This document shows, piece after piece, positions 23,270 through 35,037 of a DNA stretch of 64,000 nt; within the stretch, counting starts at the first letter, position 1; every line of letters starts with the position of its first letter. The notes under the pieces were generated by a model that searched no databases, was not told the origin of the DNA, and saw only the letters and a list, made by a program, of their open reading frames with translations. The DNA is from Acanthococcus lagerstroemiae (Eukaryota; Arthropoda; Insecta; Hemiptera; Eriococcidae): positions 33,681,214 to 33,745,213 of the forward strand of contig CM063110.1 in NCBI GenBank assembly GCA_031841125.1, given 5' to 3'. The position numbers and the translations under genes are program-made.

Positions 23270-24885
23270 TATATTCTAGCTGCAGAGGTCTAGCAAACAA
23301 TGACAGATTATACCAATTTGAAAAGGAAGTGGACTGTTGGAGGTGAGCAAATATGGGGAGAGGATGATGGAAAGGAACGGGGTAACTTTATGTACTATTT
23401 TGTTCGGCTCAAGAAAAGGATACAAAGGGTGGATTTGTATACACAGTACAAACGACATTCTGGAAATTTTTAGGTGTATCCGAATGGAGTGGCCTACTTC
23501 AAATGAAAATCGACGAAAAAACGAATATGCTAATTCTGCAGATATACACGCCTACCGCCGGAGCATAGGAGGCAGAGATAAATAAATTCTATGATGACGT
23601 GGAGGGACAATCCAAAAAGAGAAATAATATTATTTGGTAATAATGGGTGACTTTAAATGCAAAAGTAGGAGAGGAGGCAGGCTCAAAACATTGTAGCCCA
23701 TATAGTTTGGGGAGGAGGAACGACAGAGGGAAGAGATTAGTAGAGTTTGCACAAGAATTCAACCTACAATACCTAACACACTCTACAAGGAAAAAGCAAA
23801 ACAAAAGTGGACTTAGGGCCCAGACAGGAAAATTAAAAACGAGGTAGATCATCTACCTACTCATAAATAATCTGTCAGGGTTCGAAGATGTAACTACTCT
23901 GTCGTGCTTTTATTTTTCATTAAACTACCGAATGTCAAGGTGTAAACTAAGCATTCCACGTAAAGCTCAGTACAACAACTACAAGAAGGGCGAGGGAGTG
24001 GCGAGTGGGGCTCATACCAGTTAGTTGAACAAAAGAGAAAAAGAAGAAGAAGAAGCGAACCATAAATTAAAATTCGTGCTGGAGGAACTAAAAAAGGAGG
24101 AAAATTTTTATGACCTGACGGTCCAAACATTATAAAAAATAACAGAAGGGTTCGGAGCAAAAAGATTAAAGAATGAGAAACTTGCAAAACAGACGCTCGA
24201 GTTAATCTAAAAGAAGAATAATCTTTGGTGTAAGAATAAAAAAAATTGATTGGACAAAATTGAACTAACGGAAATGGAAAAGTTAGAAAAGACATTAAAA
24301 AATGCGATGCAGAAAAAAATCGAAGAAATCTTGGAAGAAAACTGGTCTATTAGAAAAGTCAGACCGGAATTAAGTGGGGGAAGGGATATTCTACTGAAAC
24401 TACAGGATCCGACAGAAGAGAAAGAAATAGTGATGGTAGGGAAGAAAGTCCAATGATAATGGAGAGGTAAGTGAAACAGGTACTAAGAAAGCTAAAAAAT
24501 GACAAAGCCCCAAGTCCAGATGGAATTGCAAATGAAATATTGAAGTGGTTTAGCGACATTTTAGCGTCGTACCTAACAGAAATAGGTATTCAATAAAATT
24601 CTAATAACTAAGATAGGTCTAAAGTAGTGGAATCTGGCTGGGATAATATTACTGTACAGAAAAGGGGGAAAGAGTGTGTAGAAAACTCCAGGCCAATAAG
24701 ACTGACATCAAATATCTGTAAAGTCTTTACGGTAATATTGAAAACTCACATACACAACCAATTAAATTTTAATCAGGAACAAGCGGGGTTTAGAAAGGGC
24801 TTCTCCACTATAGATAATTTTCTTGTTCTGAACCAAATTATTGAAAGGTATGGACTTTCATGCAGCACTCAACTCTAAAGATCAT
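23270..24885 (+). pseudogene. Decayed RTE-clade LINE: endonuclease and reverse transcriptase remnants
   Basis: A non-LTR retrotransposon polyprotein relic, broken by many frameshifts and stops. In order: endonuclease-like LQMKIDEKTNMLILQIYTPT (about 23500-23560); a degraded GDFNAKVG block with the conserved tail LGRRNDRGKRLVEFAQEFNL (about 23640-23780); a DYILIN-like remnant near 23850; then reverse transcriptase blocks KNDKAPSPDGIANEIL (about 24495-24545), RPIRLTSNICKVFT and QEQAGFRKGFSTIDN (24690-24810). The order and wording are those of RTE/BovB-type endonuclease-reverse transcriptases. A segment at 24250-24456 (coiled, Lys/Glu-rich) between the two domains does not fit RTE and may be an insertion from another LINE's first ORF. 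The catalytic FADD region is not present here. Confidence 0.8.
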
Positions 24886-24981
24886 AATTACTTGGGGATA
24901 TAAATGGGGTTAATCAAAATCATACAGACTGATATGAGAACTCGGTAGCAAGAATCAATCTTAAATCAGGATACCCAGTTT

Positions 24982-25238
24982 TAGTGTGGCGTAGCTATGA
25001 TTTTCTAGGATTTTTCCAAGGGGGGGGGGTCAGCAAAATTTTGGGTGGGGGTATACTTGATATGAACTGTATGTTTGTACATTGGCGTATCAGTATGTTG
25101 CGCTTTCCAACTTCAATTACGCATCTGAATTAAAATTTAATTTCGTGCATTCATCACTGTGATACTGCCAGCATTTAAAAAATTCTTATCTCACGGGGAG
25201 AGGGATTCATACCTAATTTCCCATTGGCTACGCCACTG
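24982..25238. mobile_element. hAT-type MITE, 257 bp, perfect 8-bp target-site duplication
   Basis: Left end TAGTGTGGCGTAGCTATG, right end CCATTGGCTACGCCACTG. Both flanks are CCCAGTTT (24974-24981 and 25239-25246). A 10-base G-run follows the left end. It is non-coding. Confidence 0.8.
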
Positions 25239-25249
25239 CCCAGTTTTAT

Positions 25250-26945
25250 ACTAAAATGAAACTCCATGATTTTTCCTAAACTTTCTCAGACACATTTCAG
25301 AGCGGTCCAAAGGGTGGCTAAATGAAATTACAGAGCGAGCGAAAAGTTGTGTGCAATATTCAAATTTTTGCAACTTCATTACGAAGAGTAAAAACATAAA
25401 AACAAAACTAAGATACAAGAATCAAAAAAACGTAATTGATTTGCTTTATTTAGGCTTCAACCACTTCAAAAAACAACGCATGAAAGTGCACTTTTGGAAG
25501 CTCTTTTATATGCATTACGTTTTTTCCAGAAATATTTCCCAAGATCTCTGACTTTTCCGGAATTAGAAAAGAAAAAAAGTTTCTCCTCTTATCATTGAGC
25601 TTCTCATATCTTGAATCGCTGTGCGGTTTTCTAGTAACGATTATCGATAAACGGCTGTTTTTTCCAATTTGATTCATTTTGCTGAGGATAGTGTTCATTT
25701 ACAAGGAAACCGACAACCAACCTCGAGTTTAGCTGTATAAGAGTCGTTTTCAAACGAAAGGGAAACTCTAGTTATAACACCGATTGTGCAAACGGTACAC
25801 GACATAAGACGTAATTTTAGACACCATCGTTATGGCGAAGTTCACCCCGGCAATTTTGCGCTCGAGAATTCGAAATTATATTTTCGTACACCGACGACAA
25901 ACCTCTTGTGTACGGAATGCTGAGTGAAACCGAGCGAGCTCGAGGAAAGGCAAAAAAAAAAAAAAAAGATACACGTGCGTACTGCAGCATGCGGTAAACG
26001 GCGGTAAACACGCGAGAAAAACCGATGACAGAGCGAAGCGAGGCGAATCGATTGAAAATTGCAATATCAAAATGCAAATCGTGTCGTAAAGCAATATATA
26101 ATCGTTTGCCTTCTGAAAGATATACCGCCGAGTCAAAGGATTACCGAGGTTACTTTGAAATGACTCTATACGGACCCCCGATGCTGGAAAACAAGCGTGC
26201 CTATCTTACGATATAGTCTACTATATTCCTCTATGCTCCATCTCTCCTCCAGCCTGCGTCCCCTTTTTCGCTTTCGGTTTTATTGAAAAGGATCAAATCG
26301 TCTACTCGTATGTTTCCTGTTCGCAATTTCACGTTTGTAATTCTTCGTCGCTTCGCCAATTTTCCGCGCCGATACGTCGCTCGGTTATGTTTTGATTTAC
26401 GTACATCCGCCAATTGGGGAGCGCGAACGTTTTACTTTGATATGCGTTTCAATAGAACGTCGACCCTGTGTGGGCGAGGCGCTCGCTGCTCGCTTGGATT
26501 CCGACGGATGAAGCCTGGGGCCGCGAGGAGAAGAAGCCGGCCGTTATTCCATCGACTCCGACTCCGTCGGCCTGATTTTGAAGAAACTCCAACTCTGTGT
26601 AACTTCGAAAGAAGTAAAAAAATGCTCAGCCTCACTGACTTGCGACTCCCAGCACAATCAAGTTGATTCTCAACCTTTGGCTCAGATTCCCTGCTGATTC
26701 ACAGAGTTGACTCCGACTGCCTGCTGAAACACAACGTCGACTTCGACTTCCTGTTGACTCACAGAGTCGAGTCCAACCCACACATCAAAACTGAGTTCTT
26801 ATTCTTTAAGTAGTGAGGTCGGGTGATTTTTTAGAAAACTTGAAAGGGAATAGGTGTGAATGAATATTAACGACGAAGATTTGTCTAACTTGAGGTTTGT
26901 TGACGACGAAATTCTAACACAACTGAAGAGGTTACGTGTAGAATC
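25250..26945. other. Non-coding stretch, CpG-rich from about 25700 to 26600
   Basis: No recognisable protein or RNA. From 25700 onward CpG density rises and the sequence appears non-repetitive, so a regulatory or first-exon role is possible. The Arg-rich open frame at about 26283-26666 has no domain signature and looks like GC-rich read-through. GTCGACTC-type repeats occur at 26640-26780. Confidence 0.35.
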
Positions 26946-27574
26946 AACCTCTACAGCATGAATTCAATTTTTCCATTACTTTCTTATGAAGTGAACTCCG
27001 GCGCGGATGAGACGGGAAGAATTGTTGCGGGTTGTCTACTCAAATGAGCCCACCTTCTCTAATTATAAGAACCTTGGGTATCATATTATTTCTTAGTAGG
27101 GAAGTTCTATGTGTATGCTGCGCCAATTCAATTTCTTCTCTCTCTGTAGTCCAAGTACCCTAACACTGTTCTCTTTATCGTCCTGTATTTATAGTGGTGT
27201 GTTTCTATTTTGTCATTGTTTATTTATTTGATTAGAGGGGGTCTGTTTCTGATTCCGAGATTTATATTGTATTGGTTGAAGATTTTCTGTATTTTGTATG
27301 TATGTGTCCCTGTGAATGGTATTACTCCTGCGTATTTGTGTGTTTTTGTGGTTGTTGATTTTGTGTCTTTACTTGTTTGTTGTATTGATTTGTTAATTCT
27401 TCTGTCTACTGTTTGTGATTGGTGTTATTTCTTCATTTACTTTTTATAACTGCTGTTCTTACACATTATGATCTCTCTTCTTAATGTTTAACATTGATCT
27501 TTATATTGCGTTTTGTGTTGAGATTATTTTGGGAATTGTTTTGGAGGTTAGTAACTATGTTTAGTAACTTTAGG

Positions 27575-27960
27575 TCAAGGAGGGAAAGAGACATAATATG
27601 TTAGAAATTTAGCGTTTTTGATACTTCTTGAATGAACCTTTGAATATCGCCTGAAGTAACCAATATTTTTCCATGTTTTTGTAATCCTCCAATTAATTTT
27701 TTTTTCTGTCCAGATTTCGAATGTTACCAGTTGACCTAAGTGCATGGCTTCGCTCACTATCTCGATTTCTTTTGCACCCACGCGTATCTTTTGATAATTT
27801 AGTTATTTGTTAATATTTCAGTTTTTTTTTTTCGGAATTTATTGTTAGTCCTGCTTCATTTATTTTCATTTTTCTGAGTTTGCTTAGCGTATTCTGAAGC
27901 TCTTCAATTGAAGAAGTTGGAATCAAAACCGTCACTTGCCATTCTATTCCAAAGGCGCAA
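27575..27960 (-). pseudogene. RTE-type reverse transcriptase fragment, left palindrome arm
   Basis: Reads IEELQNTLSKLRKMKINEAG, then TINSEKTEIL, a stop, and then VGAKEIEIVSEAMHLGQLVT and FEIWTEKKINWRITKTWKN. This is the region following the FADD box in RTE-clade reverse transcriptases (thumb-side HLGQ block). The preceding FADD is degraded to a WQVTVLIPT-like reading. It duplicates 28090-28470 on the other strand. It is inactive: frameshifts and stops interrupt it, and no endonuclease is attached. Confidence 0.7.
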
Positions 27961-28089
27961 ATAGGCAAAATACTATACACGGGTGCAGGAATATCTAATA
28001 CTGCGCCTGTGGAATAGTACGTAATACAGATCGCAAATTCACAGGCGCAGCACGAGATATTCCTGCACTCGTGTACAGTATTTTGTCAA

Positions 28090-28470
28090 TTTGCACCTTT
28101 GGAATAGAATGGCAAGTGACGGTTTTGATTCCAACTTTTTCAATTGAAGAGCTTCAGAATACGCTAAGCAAACTCAGAAAAATGAAAATAAATGAAGCAG
28201 GACTAACAATAAATTCCGAAAAAAACTGAAATATTAACAAATAACTAAATTATCAAAAGATACGCGTGGATGCAAAAGAAATCGAGATAGTGAGCGAAGC
28301 CATGCACTTAGGTCAACTGATAATATTCGAAATCTGGACCGAAAAAAAAAATTAATTGGAGGATTACAAAAACATGGAAAAATATTGGTTACTTCAGGCG
28401 ATATTCAAAGGTTCATTCAAGAAGTATCAAAAACGCTAAATTTCTAACATATTATGTCTCTTTCCCTCCT
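28090..28470 (+). pseudogene. RTE-type reverse transcriptase fragment, right palindrome arm
   Basis: The mirror copy of the left-arm relic, with the same EELQNTLSKLRKMKI and QKKSR / EIVSEAMHLGQL blocks. Small differences from the left arm (for example one fewer A in the poly(A) at about 28220, and GATAATATTCGAA for the left arm's GTAACATTCGAA) show independent decay after duplication. Confidence 0.65.
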
Positions 28471-28694
28471 TGACCTAAAGTTACTAAACATAGTTACTAA
28501 CCTCCAAAACAATTCCCAAAATAATCTCAACACAAAACGCAATATAAAGATCAATGTTAAACATTAAGAAGAGAGATCGTAATGTGTAAGAACAGCAGTT
28601 ATAAGAATTAAATGAAGAAATAACACCAATCACAAACAGTAGACAGAAGAATTAACAAATCAATACAACAAACAAGTAAAGACACAAAATCAAC

Positions 28695-28995
28695 AACCAC
28701 AAAAACATACAAATACGCAGGAGCAATACCATTCACAGGGACATATACATACAAAATACAGAAAATCTTCAACCAATACAATATAAAACTCGGAATCAGA
28801 AACAGACCACCTCTGATCAAATAAATAAGCAATGACAAAATAGAAACACATGACAGGAACAATAGCAACGGAGTATACAGACTGGACTGCGAACACTGTG
28901 ACATGATCTACATAGGAGAAATAGGCAGAAAATTCACAACTATAAAAGAACATGAGAAATCACAGGAGCTAAAGGATGACAAATCATCTTTGAAT
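28695..28995 (+). pseudogene. Penelope-like element C-terminus with GIY-YIG endonuclease domain
   Basis: Penelope-like retroelements join a reverse transcriptase to a GIY-YIG nuclease. Here the linker KTYKYAGAIPFTGTYTYKI and QKIFNQYNIKLGIRNR precedes a stop at about 28819. It is followed by NSNGVYRLDCEHCDMIYIG: GVY and YIG are separated by 10 residues, with the CxxC (CEHC) pair that is characteristic of Penelope. Downstream is GRKFTTIKEHEKS, which roughly matches the R/H/E-bearing part of the nuclease. The right-arm-only location means the left arm lost it or never had it. The domain is incomplete at its C-terminus, so it is almost certainly dead. Confidence 0.75.
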
Positions 28996-29148
28996 AACAC
29001 TGCAATGACCAGGAACACAACACCACAAGTTGACAGAAAAATAGAAAATCCTACACATAGAAAACAATACAAGAAAAAGAAAATTAAAGGAACAACTTGA
29101 GGTAATGAAGGCAAAAACAAAACACAAGACAACCTAATAATAGTAGAT

Positions 29149-29263
29149 TACACAACGGCAGCGGAAAGTATGCGATTACCGAGTGCAAAGTTTGCGGCAC
29201 GAGGCGAAGCCGAGTGACGTAATTGCACCAGGTAATCGCGTTACTTTCAAATGCCGTTGTGTA
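29149..29263. mobile_element. Small palindromic MITE, 115 bp, with TACACAACGGCA ends
   Basis: TIRs TACACAACGGCAGCGGAAAG and its complement, with GCGATTACC / GGTAATCGCG continuing inward, so the whole unit folds back. It contains GTGACGTAAT, a CRE-like word. It lies in the right-arm-only part of the palindrome. Confidence 0.6.
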
Positions 29264-29270
29264 TACTGTT

Positions 29271-29598
29271 TTAATTTTAGAAGATAGGAAAATAATGAAT
29301 AATCTCTATTTTTTGCCTTAAGAAAGAGCCTTGTTGGTGGATGGTGAATTAGACCGATTTATGCTGATGGCTAAACAAAAGATGGGTATTTTTGCTAACA
29401 GTAACTCAATGTCTTGACGTCACGCGTGCCTAGGAATTAACTGGCCGGGATTTTTTGTTTTCCGCACTTGAACGTTTTTACTTTCTGCACCTCAATAGTT
29501 TTGTTTTCCGCGCATTACGACTATCATCATGATAAAACACCGTTTTCCAACCCGAAAATAGGGCGGTATGGTACTATTTTCCTATCGTCTAAAATTAA
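29271..29598. mobile_element. MITE, about 328 bp, with TAATTTTAGAAGATAGG ends
   Basis: The left end TTAATTTTAGAAGATAGGAA is complementary to the right end TTCCTATCGTCTAAAATTAA. It is non-coding and contains TTGACGTCACGCG. It lies beside the previous element in the right-arm-only segment, so insertions account for about half of the arm asymmetry. Confidence 0.55.
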
Positions 29599-30148
29599 AC
29601 ACAATTAACGTCCTAAGCAAGAACCTATTTCAATTAATAACGTATAACATTCACTGATTGGACAGACTACACAACTGCAGACAACCAATAGGAACACACC
29701 AAATAGGTTTCACTATACGGTGCTGCACACCACTATAAATACAGGACGATAAAGAGAACAGTGTTAGGGTACTTGAACTACAGAGAGAGAAGAAATTGAA
29801 TTAGCACACCATACACATAGAACATACTAAAAAATAATATGATACCCAAGGTTCTTATAATTTATTAGAGAAGGTGGGCTCATTTGAGTAGACAACCCGC
29901 AACAATTCTTCCCGTCTCATCCGCACCAGAGTTCACTTTGTAAGAAAGTAATGGAAAAATTGAATTCTTGCTGTAGAAGGCTCTTTTTTTTAATGTTAGC
30001 TAATTGGATGTTGTATGTCCTAAACATGATAGGACAATATGTTGAGGACAGTAATCATGAATAAAGATTGAAAAAAGCTACATTTCCATAAGCGGTCTGT
30101 GTGATTGGCACTTCAGTGACGTCTTTGCGCCTTGCTAAATGATCCAAC

Positions 30149-30852
30149 TAGGGATTGGGAGCGGATCAGATCGGATCGCACGGGAGGACTTGATGGTTCT
30201 TTTTTCGTGCACTAAAGAGCAAATGGAGAGCGAATGAAAGGGAATTTATTTACCGAGAAGAAATCAAGGAGCGAATGAATCAAGCTAATGAACATTGGAA
30301 AGAGCGAATAAGGAGTTTGGTGAAACATTGTTCAGCAGGAGTGAATCAGTGAATGAATTAATGAAATCTCTGAAAACAAAGAGCAAAATGATAAAGAGCG
30401 AATCCTTAATTCAGATAAAATCTTTTAATTTTATAATTATCAAAGTCCCTATGAGCATGGAAAATCAGCTCTTGAAACGTCAAAAAACTTGGAACACCCA
30501 AGTTGAGTAGTCTGTATTTATTTACTAAGTTGATAATGCGTCTGCTTCAAAAAATGAACGATTTTATCTGAATTTCTAAATAACGTGGAAGAGCCGAAGG
30601 GAGCGAATGAGCGATTGAACTGAATTAGTTTCCTGAAAGAGTGAATGGGATCGGATCGAATGCATACACACTGCCTTAGAGGGCGAATGAGAGCGATTGA
30701 ATGAATTGTAAGACGACAAAATGAATTGAGAGAGCAAATGAATTGTATTACACGTCTTCCAAAGAACGAATCGGATCCTATCAAGATTTATTACAGTTTG
30801 AAGATTTAATCGGATCGGATCGTATTCAAAAATAATGCACTCCCAATCCCTG
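30149..30852. mobile_element. hAT-type non-autonomous element, 704 bp
   Basis: Ends TAGGGATTGGGAGCGGATC and GCACTCCCAATCCCTG. The 8-bp flanks GATCCAAC and GATCAAAC match at 7 of 8. The interior is made of dispersed GAGCGAATGA and GATCGGATCG words. Open frames inside lack domains. Confidence 0.75.
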
Positions 30853-31132
30853 GATCAAACCTTCTAAATTTTTAAGAGCCTTGTACGACACCTGAGAAAA
30901 CAGAAATGGAACTGGCCGAGACATATATCGAGACTAGGGATGATAGGTGGACCTACAAATTGTCATTCTGGTTTCTCTCCCATCAAGGGGGAAGGATATT
31001 GTAAAATGCAGTCTGAAGTAGAGCAGCCAAGATCGGTATAATGGGCTCTATTGGTCTCACCTCTACTATAAACGAGAAATGGACGATGTTAAGCAAATGG
31101 GACTTAAGCGACATTTGATGACAAAAGGAGTA

Positions 31133-32107
31133 AGGTACAGTGGGGTAATTGCAAACGACTTTTTGATTAGTGACACTTTGCCGACTCACTGTGACCGAGA
31201 CTCTATGGCACCAATCAACATCAAATTTCTGTCACACGTACTTTGAGGAGTTCTCTTTTAGTGGGGAAAATTTTGTACCAATAAATTTACAACTTCTTGG
31301 AAAAATGGAACTTTGAAACTTTTCAATCACGTTTTTGCATTTACCCCATCATGGGGTAAATGCAAAATCGCACATTATTTTTGCGAGGCCTTATTTTTTT
31401 ACAGTTTTGACCATCTCGCGGTATTCTACATGAAATTTACTAACTTTTGATCTATTTAGAAACTTCGTTCGGTCAGAATTTCTAGGAGTTATCTACTTGA
31501 GACAAAATTTTCAGTGGAGTGAAAAAAATTTCGAATTAAAAAAAAAAATTAAGCTAAAAATTAAAAAAATGATGATTTATCATAAGTAGAAATTTATTTC
31601 ATTATAAAATACAAAATTTCGATTATCTTAATGGTATTTTCAGGCCGTTTTAAACCTAAAAATCCTTTTAAAAAATTGTTGGGGTAAATGCAAAATTGTA
31701 TTGATTTTGCAATTTCCCCAGCATGACTTTTCCTTGGGGTAAATGCAAAAACACATATTTCCGGAAATGTAATTAAAATTTTTCAAAATCAATGGTCTTA
31801 CTTTAAACTTGAATCTTTAGTGATAATTAACGGATAAATATCTTTTCGAAAAAATTTCACTGGATACACTTTCGGCCGATTTGAAAAACTACTACCTCCA
31901 CTTCACTTAGGAGTGATTTCGACATGTGATGATAAAAACATTTCCACAGAACAAACGAGCGCACTGATATTGTTCAGGCCGGGTGAGTATATAAGGAATA
32001 GATGTGCCTTAATGTACCAATAGATGCCGCGGTCAAATATTATGCTTCTTTGCCTCCGACAGCTGATTCTGCAATTACCGAAAGTTTGCAATTACCCCAC
32101 TGCACCT
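31133..32107. mobile_element. TA-flanked DNA transposon, 975 bp, repeat-rich and non-autonomous
   Basis: TIRs AGGTACAGTGGGGTAATT and AATTACCCCACTGCACCT, continuing to GCAAAC, are almost identical over 24 bp. They are flanked by TA on both sides (31131-31132 and 32108-32109). The subterminal word GGGGTAAATGCAAAA recurs at about 31352, 31681 and 31735 and inverted near 31715. TA target sites point to the IS630-Tc1-mariner or a related superfamily. It carries no transposase. Confidence 0.8.
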
Positions 32108-32109
32108 TA

Positions 32110-33595
32110 ATTAGTATCGTTGAAAAATGCGTAAAAAGTACAATTTTTCGAAATTTGGCCATGATACCAAAATGTATACCCATGTTGAAAAGAGCTGATC
32201 AGTAAACGCTATGTCATATAGTTTCAACATGGCTCTTGAACTTTAAATCACGTGTTTTCAAAAAACAGATTTTGTCGCTGGAGTCTGTTTTGCTTAACAG
32301 CGTCCAAATTCAATGATACTATGTGTTATATTCCTAGTCGAATTATTGTTTCAGCATATTCTCTCAAGAGTGAAATCTTGATCTGGGAGGCTAGAACTGA
32401 GGTTGAATCAAAAATCTAATATACTTAATATTCGAAACGCTGGTAACCCAAAAAAACTAAACCTTGGATAATATTAATAAACAAAAAATCAATAACGGCT
32501 TGCACACAGAAAATAATACTAAATTCCTAGAAACGCGATTGTCCTTTTAGATAGAACATATGTAATATTTTATATTCAAGTTGTTGATTATTTCAAATAA
32601 TCATCAGAGTCCTACAAAGAACCGCAGTTGTTCGATACTTTGTTCTATTTCCTTATCGAGTTGTTCTACCTCCTCTTTTCAACTCTTAAGAATAAAAGCC
32701 TGATTTTGCGGGACGTCGAATCAAATATTATTTTATAGGAATCAAAATCGGCGACCCGAAAGGGACGCTTCTTTTGAAAATTTGGTCGATAATGCCAATT
32801 TTGTCCATTCGAAGAGGGAAATTTGGACTTGAGAGCACAAATTGGGAACGAACCGGAGATCTAGTGCGATATTTTAAATCATCAGCGACCCAAGAAATCC
32901 ATCTTCTGACTGCATTTTGCCCGTTTCAAATAAGCGTGGAATTTACATTTTGGAGCTCGAACCAGAAGTAGATTGGAAATTTAATAAAATATTCAAAATC
33001 ATCAGTGACACAAGTAACCCTATTTTCAGGGCTGTAACAAAGCAAATTTATTGAGGGGGCGACAACAAAAAATTTTCCGACCCCGAAGCCCCAAAAAAAG
33101 AGAAAAACTCGAGATGCGTGAATTTTTCAGTTGAGCACTTGAGATTGCTCATTTGCCAATTTTGACTTTGAAATATAATTGGGGTGAGTCGCTCCTCGTG
33201 GCTACTTGCCTATTATGTTTTTAGGGTAGGCTACAAGTAGCCAAGCCTTTTGCAATCGCTATTTTTCCTCTCTTCTCATTTCCCTACTCACAGTTCAGTT
33301 CAGCGGCGCTTTATTTCAGAGAAATCAATTAGTTGAAAATGATAAAAGTAATTATAAGCAACAATTTCGATTTTATTAGGGTCGGCAACGAGATTCTTGT
33401 AATCACTTTTTTTTTCCTCTTCGTTTTTTATTTTTTCTTCAGTAGAGCTCATTGACCTTGATCTCGATTATTTTTGCATCTGGATCAAATGAAACATGTA
33501 TCTATTTCTGTGGTACTCTTATCAGTTCATTTTTGAAAAAGTAATGTTATGTGAATCATGTCTCATAAATATGATTAAACTAGCTTACACGCCTC
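32110..33595. other. Non-coding stretch, nothing recognised
   Basis: AT-rich sequence. A G-rich patch near 33050 next to CAGGGCTGTAACAAAGC (about 33029) resembles one end of the window's hAT-MITE family, but no matching second end was found. Confidence 0.4.
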
Positions 33596-33600
33596 GCGGG

Positions 33601-34339
33601 TCATTGCGCGACGCCCTGTAGGACTACATGCGCGATCTAGCGGAGCGTGACCGAACTAAAAGTGAAGTCTATTCAATTTCCAGTCGAAAGAAACTAAAAT
33701 GAGCGCGCTTGCGCACATAGTCGCCGAGCTACAGCGGTTTGAAGTCAGTGTGTTCGGATGTCGCCTACAAGCTAAACGCGTGTTGTATAAAATGAGAGTT
33801 TGGAAAGGGCGAATTTAAGAACGGAACAATGGTGGGTGATCCGGTACTGTGTTCGTCGTGGTCTGACATCAAAGCAGACGTGTGATGAAATGGAAGATGT
33901 GTATGGTACAAGTCTGATGCCGAAGAGAACAATTCAGCAGTGGCACAAGGAATTTTGCAATGGCAGCACATCAGCCTCGTCAATTTTGCAAACTAGGCAA
34001 CCGCAAACAAGTGTAACTGAAGTAAACCGGAACACACAGTGGCAGCTTTGACTGCCGAGGACCCACACATCTTGTAGCGGATGTTAGACCACAACGAACA
34101 CAATACCGGATCACCCACCGTTGTTCCGTTCTTAAATTCGCACATCTTGTACAACACGCGTTTAGCTTGTATAGGCGACATCCGAACACATTGACTTCAA
34201 ACCGCTGTAGCTTGGCGACTATGTACGCAAGCGCGCTCGTTTTGGTCTCTTTCGACTGGAAATTGAATAGACTTCACTTTTAGTTCGGTCGTGCTCCACT
34301 AGATCGCGCATACAGTCCGTATGGAGCGTCGCGCAATGA
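33601..34339. mobile_element. Mariner-like element with inverted duplication of its 5' end
   Basis: The left arm 33601-33870 and right arm 34080-34339 are reverse complements at high identity, around a 209-bp unique core. The right end extends to GGACCACCC, a typical mariner-like terminus, while the left terminus has changed. The arm is not just a TIR: it includes the transposase start codon region, so this is an aberrant head-to-head duplication. Small length differences in the arms (for example an extra AGTTTGGAAAGGG on the left) indicate later decay. Confidence 0.75.
33800..34051 (+). pseudogene. Mariner-family transposase N-terminus (helix-turn-helix) fragment
   Basis: Contains LRTEQWWVIRYCVRRGLTSK, then QTCDEMEDVYGTSLMPKRTI and QQWHKEFCNGST. 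This is the paired-like HTH that opens mariner transposases and binds the TIR; the WH..F.NG block follows the second HTH helix. The catalytic DDD region is absent. The reading starts in the left inverted arm and stops shortly into the core. A second, shorter copy of the first block is in the right arm on the minus strand (LRTEQRWVIRYCVRCGL). Confidence 0.7.
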
Positions 34340-34344
34340 CTTTT

Positions 34345-35035
34345 GGACCACCCTTCGTATCACGGTTCAAGCTGATAGAGAAAAAGTTGTAGGACGTGTG
34401 CTGAACTAACAAACGAACAGAGAATCTAAGCGTGAATATTATTGAACAAATCGAGAATGAATATTAGAGGGTGCGACGGAATATATGTATAGTGAAGATA
34501 CTTATCATGAGGATATTAAAAAAGGTCCTACAATTGTATGTCGACCTTTTGAAACATAGATTTAAATGTTTTCCAAACAGTCCATCTAAAAAAATTGTAT
34601 GTGTAAGTTGCTGTAGATTATTTTTCGATCGTTCTATGTGGCATGCTGAGTTATGAAGTTTTATGTCCAAAAAATATGTACTTCAGATGTTCTCGAAACT
34701 GTATATATATCTATTAATGAATTTTGGAACCAAAGTTGCGATTGAATATGTATGAAGTTGCCGTACATTGTTTTTCTGTTTCTTGATCATTCTATGTCAA
34801 AGCTGAGGCAGGTAGTTATGACGAACAAATGTACTTTCGATGTTCTTAAAATTGGACGCCGGTGAACAAGTGTTGATAGTATTATTGGTGATAATATTGG
34901 TTATGCCTGTTCAAAGTGTAAACTTTATTCGAATAGAAATAAAATTCCTTCTTTGTCTTTAACATATGAAGAATTACAATTTTCGAAGATGCCACTTTCT
35001 GAATTGGTAGGTATTGGTTGCAGAATACCTTCCTG
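34345..35035. other. Non-coding stretch, nothing recognised
   Basis: AT-rich sequence without recognisable coding, RNA or TIR features. Confidence 0.4.
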
Positions 35036-35037
35036 GA

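Larger units (their letters stand above)
26949..29976. mobile_element. 3 kb near-perfect palindrome built from retroelement sequence
   Basis: The left arm (26949-28011, 1063 bp) is the reverse complement of the right arm (28041-29976, 1936 bp) except for about 878 bp at 28848-29725 present only on the right. The outer ends are CTACAGCATGAATTCA and TGAATTCTTGCTGTAG. The central spacer is only 28 bp. Both arms carry the same reverse-transcriptase relic, and the right-only part has a GIY-YIG domain. Arms differ by scattered substitutions, which argues against a simple assembly artefact. It could be a foldback element, an inverted tandem of a Penelope-like element, or the relic of one inverted duplication with a later deletion on the left. 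Confidence 0.8.

Noticed and set aside
28608..28953. Hydrophobic ORFs that look like a membrane protein (also about 27210-27449)
   Set aside because: They are antisense to the Penelope-like linker; AT-rich antisense gives Leu/Ile/Val/Phe runs in both palindrome arms.
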